The position numbers and the translations under genes are program-made. A model generated the notes under the pieces. It worked only from the letters and a program-made list of their open reading frames with translations. It did no database searches and was not told where the DNA came from. Positions 29,302 through 38,800 of a DNA stretch of 64,000 bases are shown here, piece by piece. Within the stretch, counting starts at the first letter, position 1. Each line of letters begins with the position of its first letter. The stretch is from Pseudomonas frederiksbergensis (lineage in GTDB: Bacteria > Pseudomonadota > Gammaproteobacteria > Pseudomonadales > Pseudomonadaceae). The stretch spans positions 39,475 through 103,474 of the forward strand of contig NZ_JAAUOE010000018.1 of the NCBI RefSeq assembly GCF_017114915.1. Direction: 5' to 3'.

Positions 29302-29711
29302 CGCTCAATTCCCATTTAGAATCAAGAACTTAACGATAGTTTTTTGCATTAGGCAACCGCATGATCTATCACCTTGCTTTGCAAAATGTGATGCATTTCG
29401 TAGAATCTCCGCTTGGAAGGGGATTTTGATGATCTGCTTTCTGAAGTTTAGGCGATATGAAACAGCCAGTATTGCCTTCCTTTGCCGGGTATGCGAAGAG
29501 GCCGTTAGCGGCCTGAAATCCTTGCGAAATGTTTACCAGAGTCGGTGTTGCTACCTTGCCCGAGGCCTTTGAGCCTGGTTGGTCCGGGGAGGCCATAAAA
29601 TGCTGTTCATGGAGTGATAACGTGTCTCTGCGCAGTACGTCTCAAAACATCTCTTCCGGGCATTCTGCGCTGGTCGAGCGGTACCTCCGCTAGCGACAGT
29701 GAGCCTCACTC
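29302..29711. other. Intergenic region between the XRE and GGDEF-EAL genes
   Basis: About 410 bases, AT-rich for this genome in the first 150. It contains two short inverted repeats (TTGC-ATTAG-GCAA near 29345 and TTGC-TTT-GCAA near 29375) that could be operators for the XRE protein, and a hairpin AGGCCG-TTAG-CGGCCT near 29500. No convincing gene was seen. Confidence 0.5.
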
Positions 29712-31412
29712 ATGGATGAGAAATACCGCAGGGCCGTGGATGCCGCCGCCATTTTTTCCGAGACCGACCTGAACGGGCGGATTACCTACGTCAACGATCA
29801 GTTCTGCGCCGTGTCCGGCTACAGTCGCGAGGAACTGCTGGGGCAGGATCATCGCCTGTTGAACTCCGGCCTGCACTCCGCCGATTTTTTTGCCGCCATG
29901 TGGCGCACCATTGCCCTGGGCGATATCTGGAAGGGCGAAATCTGTAATCGCGCCAAGGATGGCAGATTGTATTGGGTCGACAGCACCATGGTGCCGGTGC
30001 TCGACGATACCACCGGGCGCGTTGAACGATACCTGTCGATTCGTTTCGACATCAGCGAAAAACGCCAACTGCTGCAATCGCTGCAATGGCGGGTCGGGCA
30101 TGACGTGCTGACCGGGCTGCCCAATCGTGCGTTCCTGTCGGATTTGCTGGATCAGGCGCTGGAGTTCTCCCGGCAGGAAAACATTCCGTTGGCAGTGTGC
30201 ATGCTTGACCTCGACGGGTTCAAGGCGGTCAACGACGGCTACGGTCACGCCAGTGGTGATATGTTGCTGGTGGAAGTGGCCAAGCGTCTGCGCGACATCG
30301 TGCGCGGCGAAGACGTAGTGGCGCGGCTGGCCGGTGACGAGTTCGTGCTGGTGTTGCGTTATGTGCGGGATCTGCCGGAATTGCGCGCGGCGCTGAACCG
30401 CGTGTTGGGGGCGATCTCGGCGCCTTACACGCTGCACGGCAAGGATATCAAAGTGTTTGCCAGCATCGGCGTCACCCTGTTTCCCCATGACAACGAAGAT
30501 GCCGAAACCCTGCTGCGTCATGCCGACCAGGCGATGTACGTGGCCAAACAGAGCGGACGAAACCGCTTTCATCTGTTCGATGTGTTCCGGGATAAGGAGG
30601 TCAAGGCCACTCACCAGACCGTCGAGCGGGTGCGTCAGGCGCTGGTCGCCGGTGAATTGCGCCTGCATTTTCAGCCCAAGGTGAACATGCGTCGTGGCGA
30701 AGTCGTTGGTTTCGAGGCGTTGTTGCGTTGGGAGCACCCGCAAAACGGCATGGTGCCACCTCGAGAGTTTTTGCCGCTGGTGGAGGAAACCGACCTTATC
30801 ATCGATATCGGCGAATGGGTGATGGAGCAGGTTCTGTCGCAGTTGCACCGCTGGCAGCAAGCGGGGCAGGGCTGGCCGGTCAGTATCAATATCGCGGCGC
30901 GACATTTTCAGCGCGCCGATTTCGTCGACCGGCTCAGGCACGTGCTCGCTCGACATGCCCAGGTCTCGCCGCAGATGCTCGATCTGGAAATCGTCGAGTC
31001 GGTGGCCATCGAGAATATCCAGCATGTCAGTGCCTGTTTGCAGGCCTGTCAGGCATTGGGCGTGCAGTTTTCCCTGGGTGACTTTGGCACGGGTTACTCG
31101 TCTCTGAGTTACCTCAAGCGTCTGAAAACCCAGACCATCAAGATCGACAAGTCATTCGTGCGCGACATCCTGATTGATCGTGACGACCTGGCCTTGACCA
31201 CGGCGGTGATTGGCCTGGCCCGGGCATTCGGTCGACAGGTGATCGCCGAGGGGCTGGAAAGCCTTGAGCACGGTGAGTTGCTGTTGCGGCTGGGGTGCGA
31301 AGTCGCTCAAGGCTATTTCATCGCTCGCCCCATGCCGTCCAATGAGGTGCCGAACTGGGTGGCGGGTTTTGTCGTCCCGTCGCAATGGCAGGCACTCGGC
31401 CAGACTGCCTGA
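29712..31412 (+). CDS. PAS-GGDEF-EAL cyclic di-GMP protein with altered catalytic residues
   Basis: 566 residues, no membrane segment, so cytoplasmic. PAS domain (about 5-120, ITYVNDQFCAVSGYSREELLGQ), GGDEF domain (about 130-290) and EAL domain (about 310-555). The cyclase signature is AGDEF (207-211) with an RxxD site (R198-D201). In the EAL domain E335-A-L is present, as are NIAARHF, EIVES, KIDKSF and AEGLES. However, the usual first Asp of the DDFGTG loop is Gly456 (SLGDFGTGYSS). That Asp is a metal ligand in characterised enzymes, so phosphodiesterase activity is doubtful. It could be a cyclase, a weak phosphodiesterase or a c-di-GMP receptor. Confidence 0.9.
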   Translation: MDEKYRRAVDAAAIFSETDLNGRITYVNDQFCAVSGYSREELLGQDHRLLNSGLHSADFFAAMWRTIALGDIWKGEICNRAKDGRLYWVDSTMVPVLDDTTGRVERYLSIRFDISEKRQLLQSLQWRVGHDVLTGLPNRAFLSDLLDQALEFSRQENIPLAVCMLDLDGFKAVNDGYGHASGDMLLVEVAKRLRDIVRGEDVVARLAGDEFVLVLRYVRDLPELRAALNRVLGAISAPYTLHGKDIKVFASIGVTLFPHDNEDAETLLRHADQAMYVAKQSGRNRFHLFDVFRDKEVKATHQTVERVRQALVAGELRLHFQPKVNMRRGEVVGFEALLRWEHPQNGMVPPREFLPLVEETDLIIDIGEWVMEQVLSQLHRWQQAGQGWPVSINIAARHFQRADFVDRLRHVLARHAQVSPQMLDLEIVESVAIENIQHVSACLQACQALGVQFSLGDFGTGYSSLSYLKRLKTQTIKIDKSFVRDILIDRDDLALTTAVIGLARAFGRQVIAEGLESLEHGELLLRLGCEVAQGYFIARPMPSNEVPNWVAGFVVPSQWQALGQTA

Positions 31413-31422
31413 CTCGCTCCAT

Positions 31423-31446
31423 GTAGCAGCTGCCGAAGGCTGCTAC
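31423..31446. repeat. Single REP (GTAGCAGCTGCC subtype) between convergent genes
   Basis: GTAGCAGC and GCTGCTAC arms flank TGCCGAAG. It lies 10 nt after the GGDEF-EAL stop, and the stop codon of the convergent binding-protein gene (TAG) lies inside it. Confidence 0.8.
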
Positions 31447-32186
31447 TGGTCCGGGTTGCCGGTATAGAGCCGGATGATGTCATTGATCTCCCCCGACGTT
31501 TTCATTTGCTGCAACGTGCGCAGAATGCGTTGCACGGGCACCTTGGGGTCGTTGCGCACGTAGCAGCCGATGGTTTGTTCGTGCACCAGCGCTACGCTTT
31601 GCAGTTGCTGGTCGGGCAGCAGGCGCTGGTTGAACCAGTCCAGGGTCCATTGATTGCTCACGGCGTATTGATAGCGTCCGGCCAGCAGTTTTTCCAGCAC
31701 CTGTTCCTGATTGCGCGCGTCTTCACGCTGCAGCCGGTCGGCATCGAACAGCGGTTGCAGGGTCGGGTAGACATAGCCACGCACGGTACCGATCGCCTGT
31801 CGCGGCAGTTGTGTCGGGTTGACCGAAGTGGGTGAGTCTCGCCGGCCAATCAGCAAGTCGCGCTGGACCAGCAGCGGAACGCTCCAGATATAGTCCCCGG
31901 ACAGGCTCGGCAACCAGGACGGTGAGACATGGCAGCGGATATCGACCTCGCCGTGGTCCATGGCGTTTTGCACCCGTGCCCGAGGCAGCACGTGAAATTC
32001 TGCTGGCACGCCGATCTGTGTCGCCAGGCTGACCATGAAGTCGTGCAGAATGCCCTGAGTCGGCCGGCCGCGCTCGATCTGCACCATCGGCATGGCCCAG
32101 CTGTCGGACACGACAAAGCGCAACGGCGCTTCGGCGGCCGCGACGCTCAGGCTGATTGATAGCAGTGCCCCCAAGGCAAAACGCAT
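31443..32186 (-). CDS. Periplasmic solute-binding protein of the amino acid ABC transporter (SBP_bac_3) type
   Basis: 247 residues with a Sec signal peptide (MRFALGALLSISLSVAAAEA). The rest has the type II binding fold pattern (LRFVVSDSWAMPMVQIERGRPTQGILHDFMVSLA, VDIRCHVSPSWLPS, AIGTVRGYVYPTL, YAVSNQWTLDWF). No permease or ATPase gene is nearby, so it is an orphan; such proteins may act as sensors or share a transporter. The start is moved to the ATG at 32186, in front of the signal peptide. The upstream in-frame extension overlaps the dnaX start region and lacks family character. Confidence 0.82.
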   Translation of the reverse strand: MRFALGALLSISLSVAAAEAPLRFVVSDSWAMPMVQIERGRPTQGILHDFMVSLATQIGVPAEFHVLPRARVQNAMDHGEVDIRCHVSPSWLPSLSGDYIWSVPLLVQRDLLIGRRDSPTSVNPTQLPRQAIGTVRGYVYPTLQPLFDADRLQREDARNQEQVLEKLLAGRYQYAVSNQWTLDWFNQRLLPDQQLQSVALVHEQTIGCYVRNDPKVPVQRILRTLQQMKTSGEINDIIRLYTGNPDQ

Positions 32187-32330
32187 AAACACTCCGGTAC
32201 GGCTCAAGCCCGAGCCGAAAAGCTCCTCTAATGTGCAGCTTAGCCAGAATAGACGAGCGCACCGGATGCAATTTTGGCCTTGCTCCGCTAGCATTAGCCG
32301 CTTCAGCTTCCTTCGTTGCGACGGTTTTCG

Positions 32331-34406
32331 ATGAGTTATCAGGTTCTTGCACGTAAATGGCGTCCGCGCTCGTTCGGCGAAATGGTCGGCCAGACCCATG
32401 TGCTCAAGGCTCTGATCAATGCCTTGGACAGCCAGCGGCTGCACCACGCCTACCTGTTTACCGGCACCCGTGGGGTCGGCAAGACCACCATCGCGCGGAT
32501 CATCGCCAAGTGCCTGAACTGTGAAACAGGTATCACGTCGACCCCCTGCGGCGAGTGTTCAGTGTGCCGCGAAATTGATGAGGGCCGCTTCGTCGACCTG
32601 ATCGAGATCGACGCCGCAAGCCGGACCAAGGTCGAAGACACCCGCGAATTGCTCGATAACGTGCAGTACGCACCGAGTCGCGGGCGCTTCAAGGTCTACC
32701 TGATCGACGAAGTGCACATGCTCTCCAGCCATTCCTTCAATGCGCTGTTGAAAACCCTCGAAGAGCCGCCGCCCTACGTTAAGTTCATCCTGGCCACCAC
32801 CGATCCGCAGAAACTTCCGGCAACGATTCTCTCGCGGTGCCTGCAGTTCTCCCTGAAGAACATGACCCCGGAGCGGGTGGTCGAGCATTTGTCCCACGTG
32901 CTGAGCATCGAGAACGTGCCGTTCGAAGACGACGCGCTGTGGCTGCTGGGGCGCGCCGCCGACGGTTCGATGCGCGATGCCATGAGCCTGACCGACCAGG
33001 CCATCGCCTTCGGTGAAGGCAAGGTCCTGGCCGCCGACGTGCGGGCGATGCTCGGTACCCTCGATCATGGCCAGGTCTACGATATCTTGCATGCGCTGAT
33101 CGAAGGCGACGCCAAGGCGTTGCTCGAAGCGGTTCGTCATCTGGCCGAGCAAGGCCCGGACTGGAACGGCGTGCTCTCGGAAATTCTCAACGTGCTGCAC
33201 CGTGTCGCCATCGCCCAGGCTCTGCCTGAAGGCGTCGACAACGGCCAGGGCGACCGTGATCGGGTGCTGGCACTGGCCCAGGCACTGCCGGCCGAAGACG
33301 TGCAGTTTTATTATCAGATGGGCCTGATCGGTCGCCGGGATTTGCCGCTGGCACCGGACCCGCGCGGCGGCTTCGAAATGGTCCTGCTGCGAATGCTCGC
33401 GTTCCGACCGGCAGACACCGAGGACGCTCCGAGGCAACCGCTAAAGCCAGTGGGGATCAGCCAGGCCACGGTTGATTCCGCAAACTCAGTGGCTGCCGCG
33501 CCGGTTATTGCACCGGCTCCAGTGGCGGCCGTTGCACCGGCTCCAGTGGCGCCTGTGGTTGCATCGGCCCCTGTCCCGGCCGCTGAGCCTGAGCCGGTCA
33601 CGCCGGTGGTCGTGCCTGAGCCCGAGCCCGTAGCGATCGAGGAAGTCGTCGATCTGCCCTGGAACGACCCGATAGAGTCCCAAGTGGTCCAGCAGCCCGC
33701 CGTCGAGCCAGTGCTGGAGACGGCCGGCGAACAACCCGAATTGCCGCCGATGCCCATGCCGACGCCGGACAGCGTGGTGCCGGACGCTCCTGAATGGACC
33801 GCTGCGCCGATCCCGGAACCGTCCGTGGCCCAAGTCGATGCCGCCACCCCAGGCATGGACCCGGACGACGAACCGCCGCTGGACGAGGACTACATCGAGC
33901 CGGACATGGATTCGGCCTACAGCTACCTCGACGATCTGGCCAGCGAGCACACCGCCGAACCTGCGCCGGAGCCCGAGCCTGAACCGGCCGCGATGCCGGC
34001 CACCGGCCTGGCCCTGCAATGGCTGGAGCTGTTTCCGAAACTGCCGGTGTCCGGCATGACCGGCAGCATCGCCGCCAACTGCACGCTGATCGCCGTCGAT
34101 GGCGACAACTGGCTGTTGCACCTGGACCCGGCCCACAGCGCCTTGTTCAACGCGACGCAACAACGTCGCCTCAACGATGCGCTGAACCAGCATTACGGGC
34201 GTACGCTGACCCTGAGCATCGAGTTGATCAAGCCCGAGCAGGAAACCCCGGCCCAGGCTGCGTCCCGGCGCCGGGCCGACCGTCAGCGCGAGGCCGAGGA
34301 GTCGATCCACGGCGATCCGTTCATCCAACAAATGATGCAGCAGTTCGGGGCGGTGGTCCGTCACGATACTATTGAACCTGTCGAAGCCCTGGTCAGTCAG
34401 GGCTAA
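32331..34406 (+). CDS. dnaX: DNA polymerase III subunit gamma/tau
   Basis: 691 residues. AAA+ clamp-loader module with Walker A GTRGVGKTT, a zinc-binding Cys set (CLNCET...CGECSVC), Walker B LIDEVHML and sensor 1 ILATTDPQ, domain III to about residue 365, a long Pro/Ala/Glu-rich linker (about 370-560) and a C-terminal tau-specific domain (LQWLELFPKLPVSGMTGSIAANC). No A AAA AAG-type slippery sequence was seen near codons 360-440, so gamma, if made, would not arise by the E. coli frameshift. First gene of dnaX-ybaB-recR. Confidence 0.96.
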   Translation: MSYQVLARKWRPRSFGEMVGQTHVLKALINALDSQRLHHAYLFTGTRGVGKTTIARIIAKCLNCETGITSTPCGECSVCREIDEGRFVDLIEIDAASRTKVEDTRELLDNVQYAPSRGRFKVYLIDEVHMLSSHSFNALLKTLEEPPPYVKFILATTDPQKLPATILSRCLQFSLKNMTPERVVEHLSHVLSIENVPFEDDALWLLGRAADGSMRDAMSLTDQAIAFGEGKVLAADVRAMLGTLDHGQVYDILHALIEGDAKALLEAVRHLAEQGPDWNGVLSEILNVLHRVAIAQALPEGVDNGQGDRDRVLALAQALPAEDVQFYYQMGLIGRRDLPLAPDPRGGFEMVLLRMLAFRPADTEDAPRQPLKPVGISQATVDSANSVAAAPVIAPAPVAAVAPAPVAPVVASAPVPAAEPEPVTPVVVPEPEPVAIEEVVDLPWNDPIESQVVQQPAVEPVLETAGEQPELPPMPMPTPDSVVPDAPEWTAAPIPEPSVAQVDAATPGMDPDDEPPLDEDYIEPDMDSAYSYLDDLASEHTAEPAPEPEPEPAAMPATGLALQWLELFPKLPVSGMTGSIAANCTLIAVDGDNWLLHLDPAHSALFNATQQRRLNDALNQHYGRTLTLSIELIKPEQETPAQAASRRRADRQREAEESIHGDPFIQQMMQQFGAVVRHDTIEPVEALVSQG

Positions 34407-34473
34407 TAACTGAGGGCGCTTGGCCGTATTCGCCGGGCGCTGTTTTGATCCAAGTACTTTTGAGGTGATTCCC

Positions 34474-34812
34474 ATGATGAAAGGTGGCATGGCCGGCCTG
34501 ATGAAGCAGGCGCAGCAGATGCAGGAAAAAATGGCCAAGATGCAGGAAGAACTGGCCAACGCCGAAGTCACCGGTAAAGCCGGTGGCGATATGGTCACTG
34601 TGGTGATGACCGGTCGTCATGACGTCAAGCGCGTGACCATCGACCCAAGCCTGGTCGAAGGCCTGAGCGAAGACGACAAAGAGATGCTGGAGGCTGTATT
34701 CGCCGCCGCCGTCAACGATGCTGTACGCAAGATCGAAGCCAACAGCCAGGACAAAATGGGCAGCATGACCGCTGGCATGCAACTGCCGCCGGGTATGAAA
34801 CTGCCATTCTGA
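34474..34812 (+). CDS. ybaB: YbaB/EbfC nucleoid-associated protein
   Basis: 112 residues. It starts [29 protein letters not shown], the coiled-coil helix typical of the family, followed by the [21 protein letters not shown] beta region and a C-terminal helix. The family forms DNA-binding dimers and is usually encoded between dnaX and recR, as here. ATG at 34474 follows a GAGGTG Shine-Dalgarno. Confidence 0.94.
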   Translation: MMKGGMAGLMKQAQQMQEKMAKMQEELANAEVTGKAGGDMVTVVMTGRHDVKRVTIDPSLVEGLSEDDKEMLEAVFAAAVNDAVRKIEANSQDKMGSMTAGMQLPPGMKLPF

Positions 34813-34839
34813 TTCGCCCGCGCGCGTTGGATGGATTAC

Positions 34840-34872
34840 AAAAAAATGCCAGGCATCGCGCCTGGCATTTTT
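34840..34872. terminator. Bidirectional terminator after ybaB
   Basis: Seven A, stem TGCCAGGC/GCCTGGCA with loop ATCGC, then TTTTT. It would limit dnaX-ybaB read-through into recR. Confidence 0.85.
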
Positions 34873-34890
34873 GTTTCTGTCTGCGGTTTA

Positions 34891-35009
34891 CCCTGTGGCG
34901 AGGGGGCTTGCCCCCGTTCGGCTGCGCAGCAGTCGTAAATCAGTCAATACAGCTTTCGATGCTGGGCCCGCTTCGCGAGCCAACGGGGGCAAGCCCCCTC
35001 GCCACAGGG
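34891..35009. repeat. REPIN with wide spacer before recR
   Basis: CCCTGTGGCGAGGGGGCTTG and its inverted copy ending CCCCTCGCCACAGGG flank about 75 bases. Same subtype as 27071-27203. It lies between the ybaB terminator and recR. Confidence 0.9.
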
Positions 35010-35086
35010 TAATTGATGCTGCTATTTGACGCTAAACAGAGGCGCGGGTATAAACCGCGTCTCGTTGTTATGTCGGACTTTTCCCC

Positions 35087-35689
35087 ATGAGCTTCAGCCC
35101 TTTGATTCGCCAATTGATCGATGCCCTGCGAATTCTGCCGGGTGTGGGTCAGAAAACTGCCCAGCGCATGGCGTTGCAACTGCTTGAGCGTGATCGCAGC
35201 GGCGGCTCGCGACTGGCCCAGGCGCTGAGCCAGGCCATGGAAGGGGTGGGTCACTGTCGCTTGTGCCGCACGTTGACCGAAGACGATCTGTGCCCGCAAT
35301 GCGCCGATCCGCGCCGTGACGACACCTTGCTGTGTGTGGTGGAAGGTCCGATGGATGTTTACGCGGTGGAGCAGACCGGTTTTCGCGGTCGCTACTTCGT
35401 GCTCAAGGGGCACTTGTCGCCCCTGGACGGGTTGGGGCCGGAAGCCATCGGCATTCCGCAACTGATGGCGCGGATCGAAGAGGCGGGCACGTTTACCGAA
35501 GTCATCCTCGCCACCAACCCGACGGTGGAAGGCGAGGCCACGGCGCATTACATCGCCCAGTTGCTCAGCAACAAAGGCCTGATCGCTTCGCGTATCGCCC
35601 ACGGCGTGCCGTTGGGTGGCGAGCTGGAACTGGTGGACGGCGGGACATTGGCGCATTCGTTTGCCGGGCGTAAGCCTATTACTTTGTAG
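35087..35689 (+). CDS. recR: Recombination mediator RecR
   Basis: 200 residues. Helix-hairpin-helix ([18 protein letters not shown]), Cys4 zinc finger ([16 protein letters not shown]), Toprim domain ([17 protein letters not shown] to [13 protein letters not shown]) and the C-terminal [12 protein letters not shown] segment. It acts with RecF/RecO in loading RecA at gaps. Although next to dnaX-ybaB as in most bacteria, a terminator and a REPIN lie in front of it, so it probably has its own promoter just before 35087. Confidence 0.96.
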   Translation: MSFSPLIRQLIDALRILPGVGQKTAQRMALQLLERDRSGGSRLAQALSQAMEGVGHCRLCRTLTEDDLCPQCADPRRDDTLLCVVEGPMDVYAVEQTGFRGRYFVLKGHLSPLDGLGPEAIGIPQLMARIEEAGTFTEVILATNPTVEGEATAHYIAQLLSNKGLIASRIAHGVPLGGELELVDGGTLAHSFAGRKPITL

Positions 35690-35719
35690 CGTCCGAACGG
35701 GCCCCTTCGCGGATGCCGC

Positions 35720-36268
35720 TTACTGATCGCTCAACGCAAACTGCGTCAGGCAAAACGTCGGAATCCCCATATCTTCCAGCCGCTGCGAACCACCCAGCTC
35801 CGGTAAGTCAATGATCGCCGCTGCTTCATGCACTCGCGCACCCATGCGCCGAATCAGGTTCGCCGCCGCGATCAGCGTGCCGCCGGTGGCGATCAGGTCA
35901 TCGAACATCACCACCGAATCACCCTCGCACAGGCTGTCGGCATGGACTTCGAGGAAGGCTTCGCCGTATTCGGTCTGATACCCCTCGGCCAGCACGTCGG
36001 CCGGCAGTTTGCCCTGCTTGCGAAACAGCACCAGCGGTTTGTTCAATTGATAGGCCAGGATCGAGCCGATCAGAAAGCCACGGGCGTCCATGGCGCCGAT
36101 GTGGGTGAAGTCGGCCTCGACGTAACGATGGGCAAAGCTGTCCATCACCAGGCGCAGGGCCGTGGGCGACTGGAACAGCGGAGTGATATCGCGAAAGATC
36201 ACGCCCGGCTTGGGGAAGTCGATCACGGGGCGGATCAGGGATTTGATGTCGAAGGAGTCGAAGACCAT
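35720..36268 (-). CDS. apt: Adenine phosphoribosyltransferase
   Basis: 182 residues. It converts adenine and PRPP to AMP. The type I phosphoribosyltransferase PRPP motif is [17 protein letters not shown]; the family start ([22 protein letters not shown]) and substrate loop MDARGFLIG are present. Convergent with recR, and downstream of anr on the same strand with a strong hairpin between them. Confidence 0.96.
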   Translation of the reverse strand: MVFDSFDIKSLIRPVIDFPKPGVIFRDITPLFQSPTALRLVMDSFAHRYVEADFTHIGAMDARGFLIGSILAYQLNKPLVLFRKQGKLPADVLAEGYQTEYGEAFLEVHADSLCEGDSVVMFDDLIATGGTLIAAANLIRRMGARVHEAAAIIDLPELGGSQRLEDMGIPTFCLTQFALSDQ

Positions 36269-36306
36269 CGTCGAAGTGTCCTGGCGGGTTGCAAACGTCG
36301 CAGTAT

Positions 36307-36340
36307 AACGGCGGCTGAACCGTTTCGCTCAGCCGCCGTT
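36307..36340. terminator. 12-bp hairpin between anr and apt, no U tract
   Basis: AACGGCGGCTGA and TCAGCCGCCGTT pair perfectly around a 10-base loop. It lies 7 nt after the anr stop and 38 nt before the apt ATG. Without a run of T it may be a weak terminator, an mRNA-stabilising structure or an apt leader element. Confidence 0.5.
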
Positions 36341-36347
36341 GCCAGAA

Positions 36348-37082
36348 TCAGCCCTCGATCGAACCGCCAGCCAGGGCGCAGAGCTGGATCGGGTCGAGGA
36401 TTCGCACTTCCTTGCCCTCGGCGGCGATCAGTTCGTTTTGCTGGAAGCGGGTGAACACCCGGGACACGGTTTCTACCGCCAGGCCCAGGTAATTGCCGAT
36501 TTCGTTGCGCGACATGCTTAACCGGAACTGGTTGGCCGAAAAGCCCCGGGCGCGGAAGCGGGCCGACAGGTTGACCAGGAAGGTCGCGATGCGCTCGTCG
36601 GCGGTTTTCTTCGACAGTAGCAACATCATTTGCTGATCGTCGCGAATCTCGCGGCTCATCACCCGCATCAACTGACGGCGCAGTTGGGGCAGTTGCAAGG
36701 CGAGTTCGTCGAGGCGTTCGAACGGGATTTCGCACACCGAGGTGGTTTCCAGGGCTTGTGCCGAGACCGGGTGCTTTTCGGTGTCCATGCCTGACAGACC
36801 GACCAGTTCACTTGGCAAATGGAAGCCGGTGAGCTGTTCTTCGCCGCCATCGCTCAGGCTGAAGGTCTTCAGGGCGCCGGAGCGTACTGCATAAACGGAA
36901 TCGAACGTGTCGCCCTGGCGAAACAGGAACTCGCCTTTTTTCAGCGGGCGACCACGTTTGACTATTTCGTCCAGCGCATCCATGTCTTCCAGATTCAGAG
37001 AAAGTGGCAGGCAAAGAGGGGCCAGGCTGCAATCCTTGCAATGGGCCTGGTTATGAGCGCGCAGTTTTACTGGCTCGGACAT
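36348..37082 (-). CDS. anr: Anaerobic regulator Anr (FNR homologue)
   Basis: 244 residues. Oxygen-labile [4Fe-4S] ligands Cys15, Cys18, Cys24 and Cys117 are all present, then the cyclic-nucleotide-like beta roll ([22 protein letters not shown]), the dimer helix, and a C-terminal Crp-type HTH ([24 protein letters not shown]) with the E-SR recognition pattern for TTGAT-N4-ATCAA. The start at 37082 gives the normal Anr length; a longer frame to 37109 exists. It probably activates hemN and the second cbb3 operon in this window. Confidence 0.96.
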   Translation of the reverse strand: MSEPVKLRAHNQAHCKDCSLAPLCLPLSLNLEDMDALDEIVKRGRPLKKGEFLFRQGDTFDSVYAVRSGALKTFSLSDGGEEQLTGFHLPSELVGLSGMDTEKHPVSAQALETTSVCEIPFERLDELALQLPQLRRQLMRVMSREIRDDQQMMLLLSKKTADERIATFLVNLSARFRARGFSANQFRLSMSRNEIGNYLGLAVETVSRVFTRFQQNELIAAEGKEVRILDPIQLCALAGGSIEG

Positions 37083-37167
37083 TTCTTTAATCCTTGTGGG
37101 AAAACACACATAAGCCGTAAGGGTAACCCACGGAAGGACATTCGGGCCAGCCTGCGACGATTTAGCC

Positions 37168-38550
37168 CTAGATCACTCGTGAAAATCGTTGGCGATTGCT
37201 GTGTTCCAGGTACGCATCGAACACCATGCACACCGAACGCACCAGCAATCGGCCTGCCGGGAGTACGGTGATCCGCTCATTATCCAGTTCGATCAGCCCG
37301 TCCTTGGCCATGTCCTGCAGCTGTGGCCAGAGTTCGCCGAAGTAACCCCGGAAATCGATATTGAAGGCCTGCTCGATGTCCGCGAATTCCAGGCTGAAAT
37401 GGCAGATCAGTTGCTGAATCACCGCCCTGCGCAACCGATCGTCGGCGTTGCACAGCAGGCCGCGGTTGGTGGCCAGTTGAGCGGACGCCAACGTGTTCTG
37501 ATACTGGTTCAGGTCGCTACTGTTCTGACAATACAAGTCGCCGATCTGGCTGATGGCCGAGACCCCCAAACCGATCAGATCGCAATGACCGTGGGTGGTG
37601 TAGCCCTGGAAGTTGCGTTGTAGGGTCGATTCTTCCTGGGCAATCGCCAATTCATCGTCGGGCAGGGCGAAGTGGTCCATACCAATGTAGCGGTAACCGG
37701 CGGCCGTCAGCTGTTCGATGGTGCGCTGGAACATTTCCAGCTTCTGCGCCGGCGCCGGCAGATCGTTGGCGTTGATTCGCCGTTGCGGCATGAAGCGTTC
37801 CGGCAGATGGGCGTAGTTGAACACCGAAAGCCGGTCCGGTTGCAGGTTGATGACTTCGTCGACGGTGCGGGCGAAGTTCTCGGGCGTCTGCTTGGGCAGG
37901 CCGTAGATCAGATCAATGTTGATCGAGCGATATTGCAGCGTCCGGGCGGCGTCGATCACCGCTCGGGTTTCTTCCAGGCTTTGCAAGCGATTGACCGCCC
38001 GTTGCACCACCGGGTCGAGGTCTTGCAGGCCGATACTGACCCGGTTGAAGCCCAGTTCCCGAAGCAGGCCCATGGTCGACCAGTCGGCCTCGCGAGGATC
38101 GATTTCGATGCCGTAGTCGCCGGTATCGTCGTCCAGCAGGTTGAAATGCTTGCGCAGGCAAGTCATCAATTGCCGCAGTTCATCGTGGCTGAGAAAAGTC
38201 GGTGTGCCACCACCGAAATGCAGTTGCTCGACTTTTTGCGTCGGGTCGAGGTGGCAGGCAATCAGCTGGATTTCCTGTTCCAGGCGCTGCAAATAGGGCA
38301 GGGCGCGGCCACGGTCCTTGGTGATGACCTTGTTGCAGGCGCAGTAGTAGCAAATGTTCGCGCAGAACGGCACATGCACATACAGCGACAGCGGCCGCAG
38401 GGCCTTGCGGCTATCGCGCAGGGCGTGAAACAGGTCGAAGGTGCCGACCTGGCTGTCGAATTGCACAGCGGTCGGGTACGAGGTGTAGCGCGGTCCCGCC
38501 AGGTCGTAACGGCGGATCAGATCTGTGTCCCAACGAATGGCGTCGAGCAT
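37168..38550 (-). CDS. hemN: Oxygen-independent coproporphyrinogen III oxidase (radical SAM)
   Basis: 460 residues. It makes protoporphyrinogen IX from coproporphyrinogen III without oxygen. Radical SAM cysteines are in [15 protein letters not shown] (CxxxCxxC plus the extra Cys), with [10 protein letters not shown] and [14 protein letters not shown]-binding segments. The family N-terminus ([21 protein letters not shown]) confirms the start. A candidate Anr box lies 65-78 nt upstream, linking heme supply to low oxygen and the heme-rich cbb3 oxidases. Confidence 0.96.
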   Translation of the reverse strand: MLDAIRWDTDLIRRYDLAGPRYTSYPTAVQFDSQVGTFDLFHALRDSRKALRPLSLYVHVPFCANICYYCACNKVITKDRGRALPYLQRLEQEIQLIACHLDPTQKVEQLHFGGGTPTFLSHDELRQLMTCLRKHFNLLDDDTGDYGIEIDPREADWSTMGLLRELGFNRVSIGLQDLDPVVQRAVNRLQSLEETRAVIDAARTLQYRSINIDLIYGLPKQTPENFARTVDEVINLQPDRLSVFNYAHLPERFMPQRRINANDLPAPAQKLEMFQRTIEQLTAAGYRYIGMDHFALPDDELAIAQEESTLQRNFQGYTTHGHCDLIGLGVSAISQIGDLYCQNSSDLNQYQNTLASAQLATNRGLLCNADDRLRRAVIQQLICHFSLEFADIEQAFNIDFRGYFGELWPQLQDMAKDGLIELDNERITVLPAGRLLVRSVCMVFDAYLEHSNRQRFSRVI

Positions 38551-38614
38551 GCGGGCATTCCCCCGGATAGGCTGGCAGTGTGGGCGAGTCTAGGGGCTGC
38601 GGCGTTGGGGCATC

Positions 38615-38628
38615 TTGATTTGCATCAA
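38615..38628 (-). promoter_or_regulatory. Candidate Anr box upstream of hemN
   Basis: TTGATTTGCATCAA is a perfect match to the FNR/Anr consensus TTGAT-N4-ATCAA. Its centre is about 71 nt before the hemN ATG, which places a -41.5 type activated start near 38580. Confidence 0.85.
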
Positions 38629-38653
38629 GAGTGGTCGGATGTGCACCGCACTT

Positions 38654-38786
38654 TTGTAGCAGCTGCCGAAGGCTGCGTTCGAGGACGAAGTCCTCGCAAG
38701 AGCGGATACCCGGTATACCTGAAAAATTGAGGTGAATGGTTTACGACGGCTTCGCCGCCGAACGCAGCCTTCGGCAGCTGCTACAA
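38654..38786. repeat. REPIN of the TTGTAGCAGCTGCCGAAGG subtype
   Basis: TTGTAGCAGCTGCCGAAGGC and its inverted copy GCCTTCGGCAGCTGCTACAA flank about 90 bases that include further small inverted repeats. It separates hemN's promoter from the end of the ccoGHIS cluster. Confidence 0.9.
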
Positions 38787-38800
38787 GGGGGGGCGTTGAT

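Noticed and set aside
33400..33700. Programmed frameshift site in dnaX for making the gamma subunit
   Set aside because: No A AAA AAG-like slippery heptamer was found in the linker region, so no frameshift is claimed.
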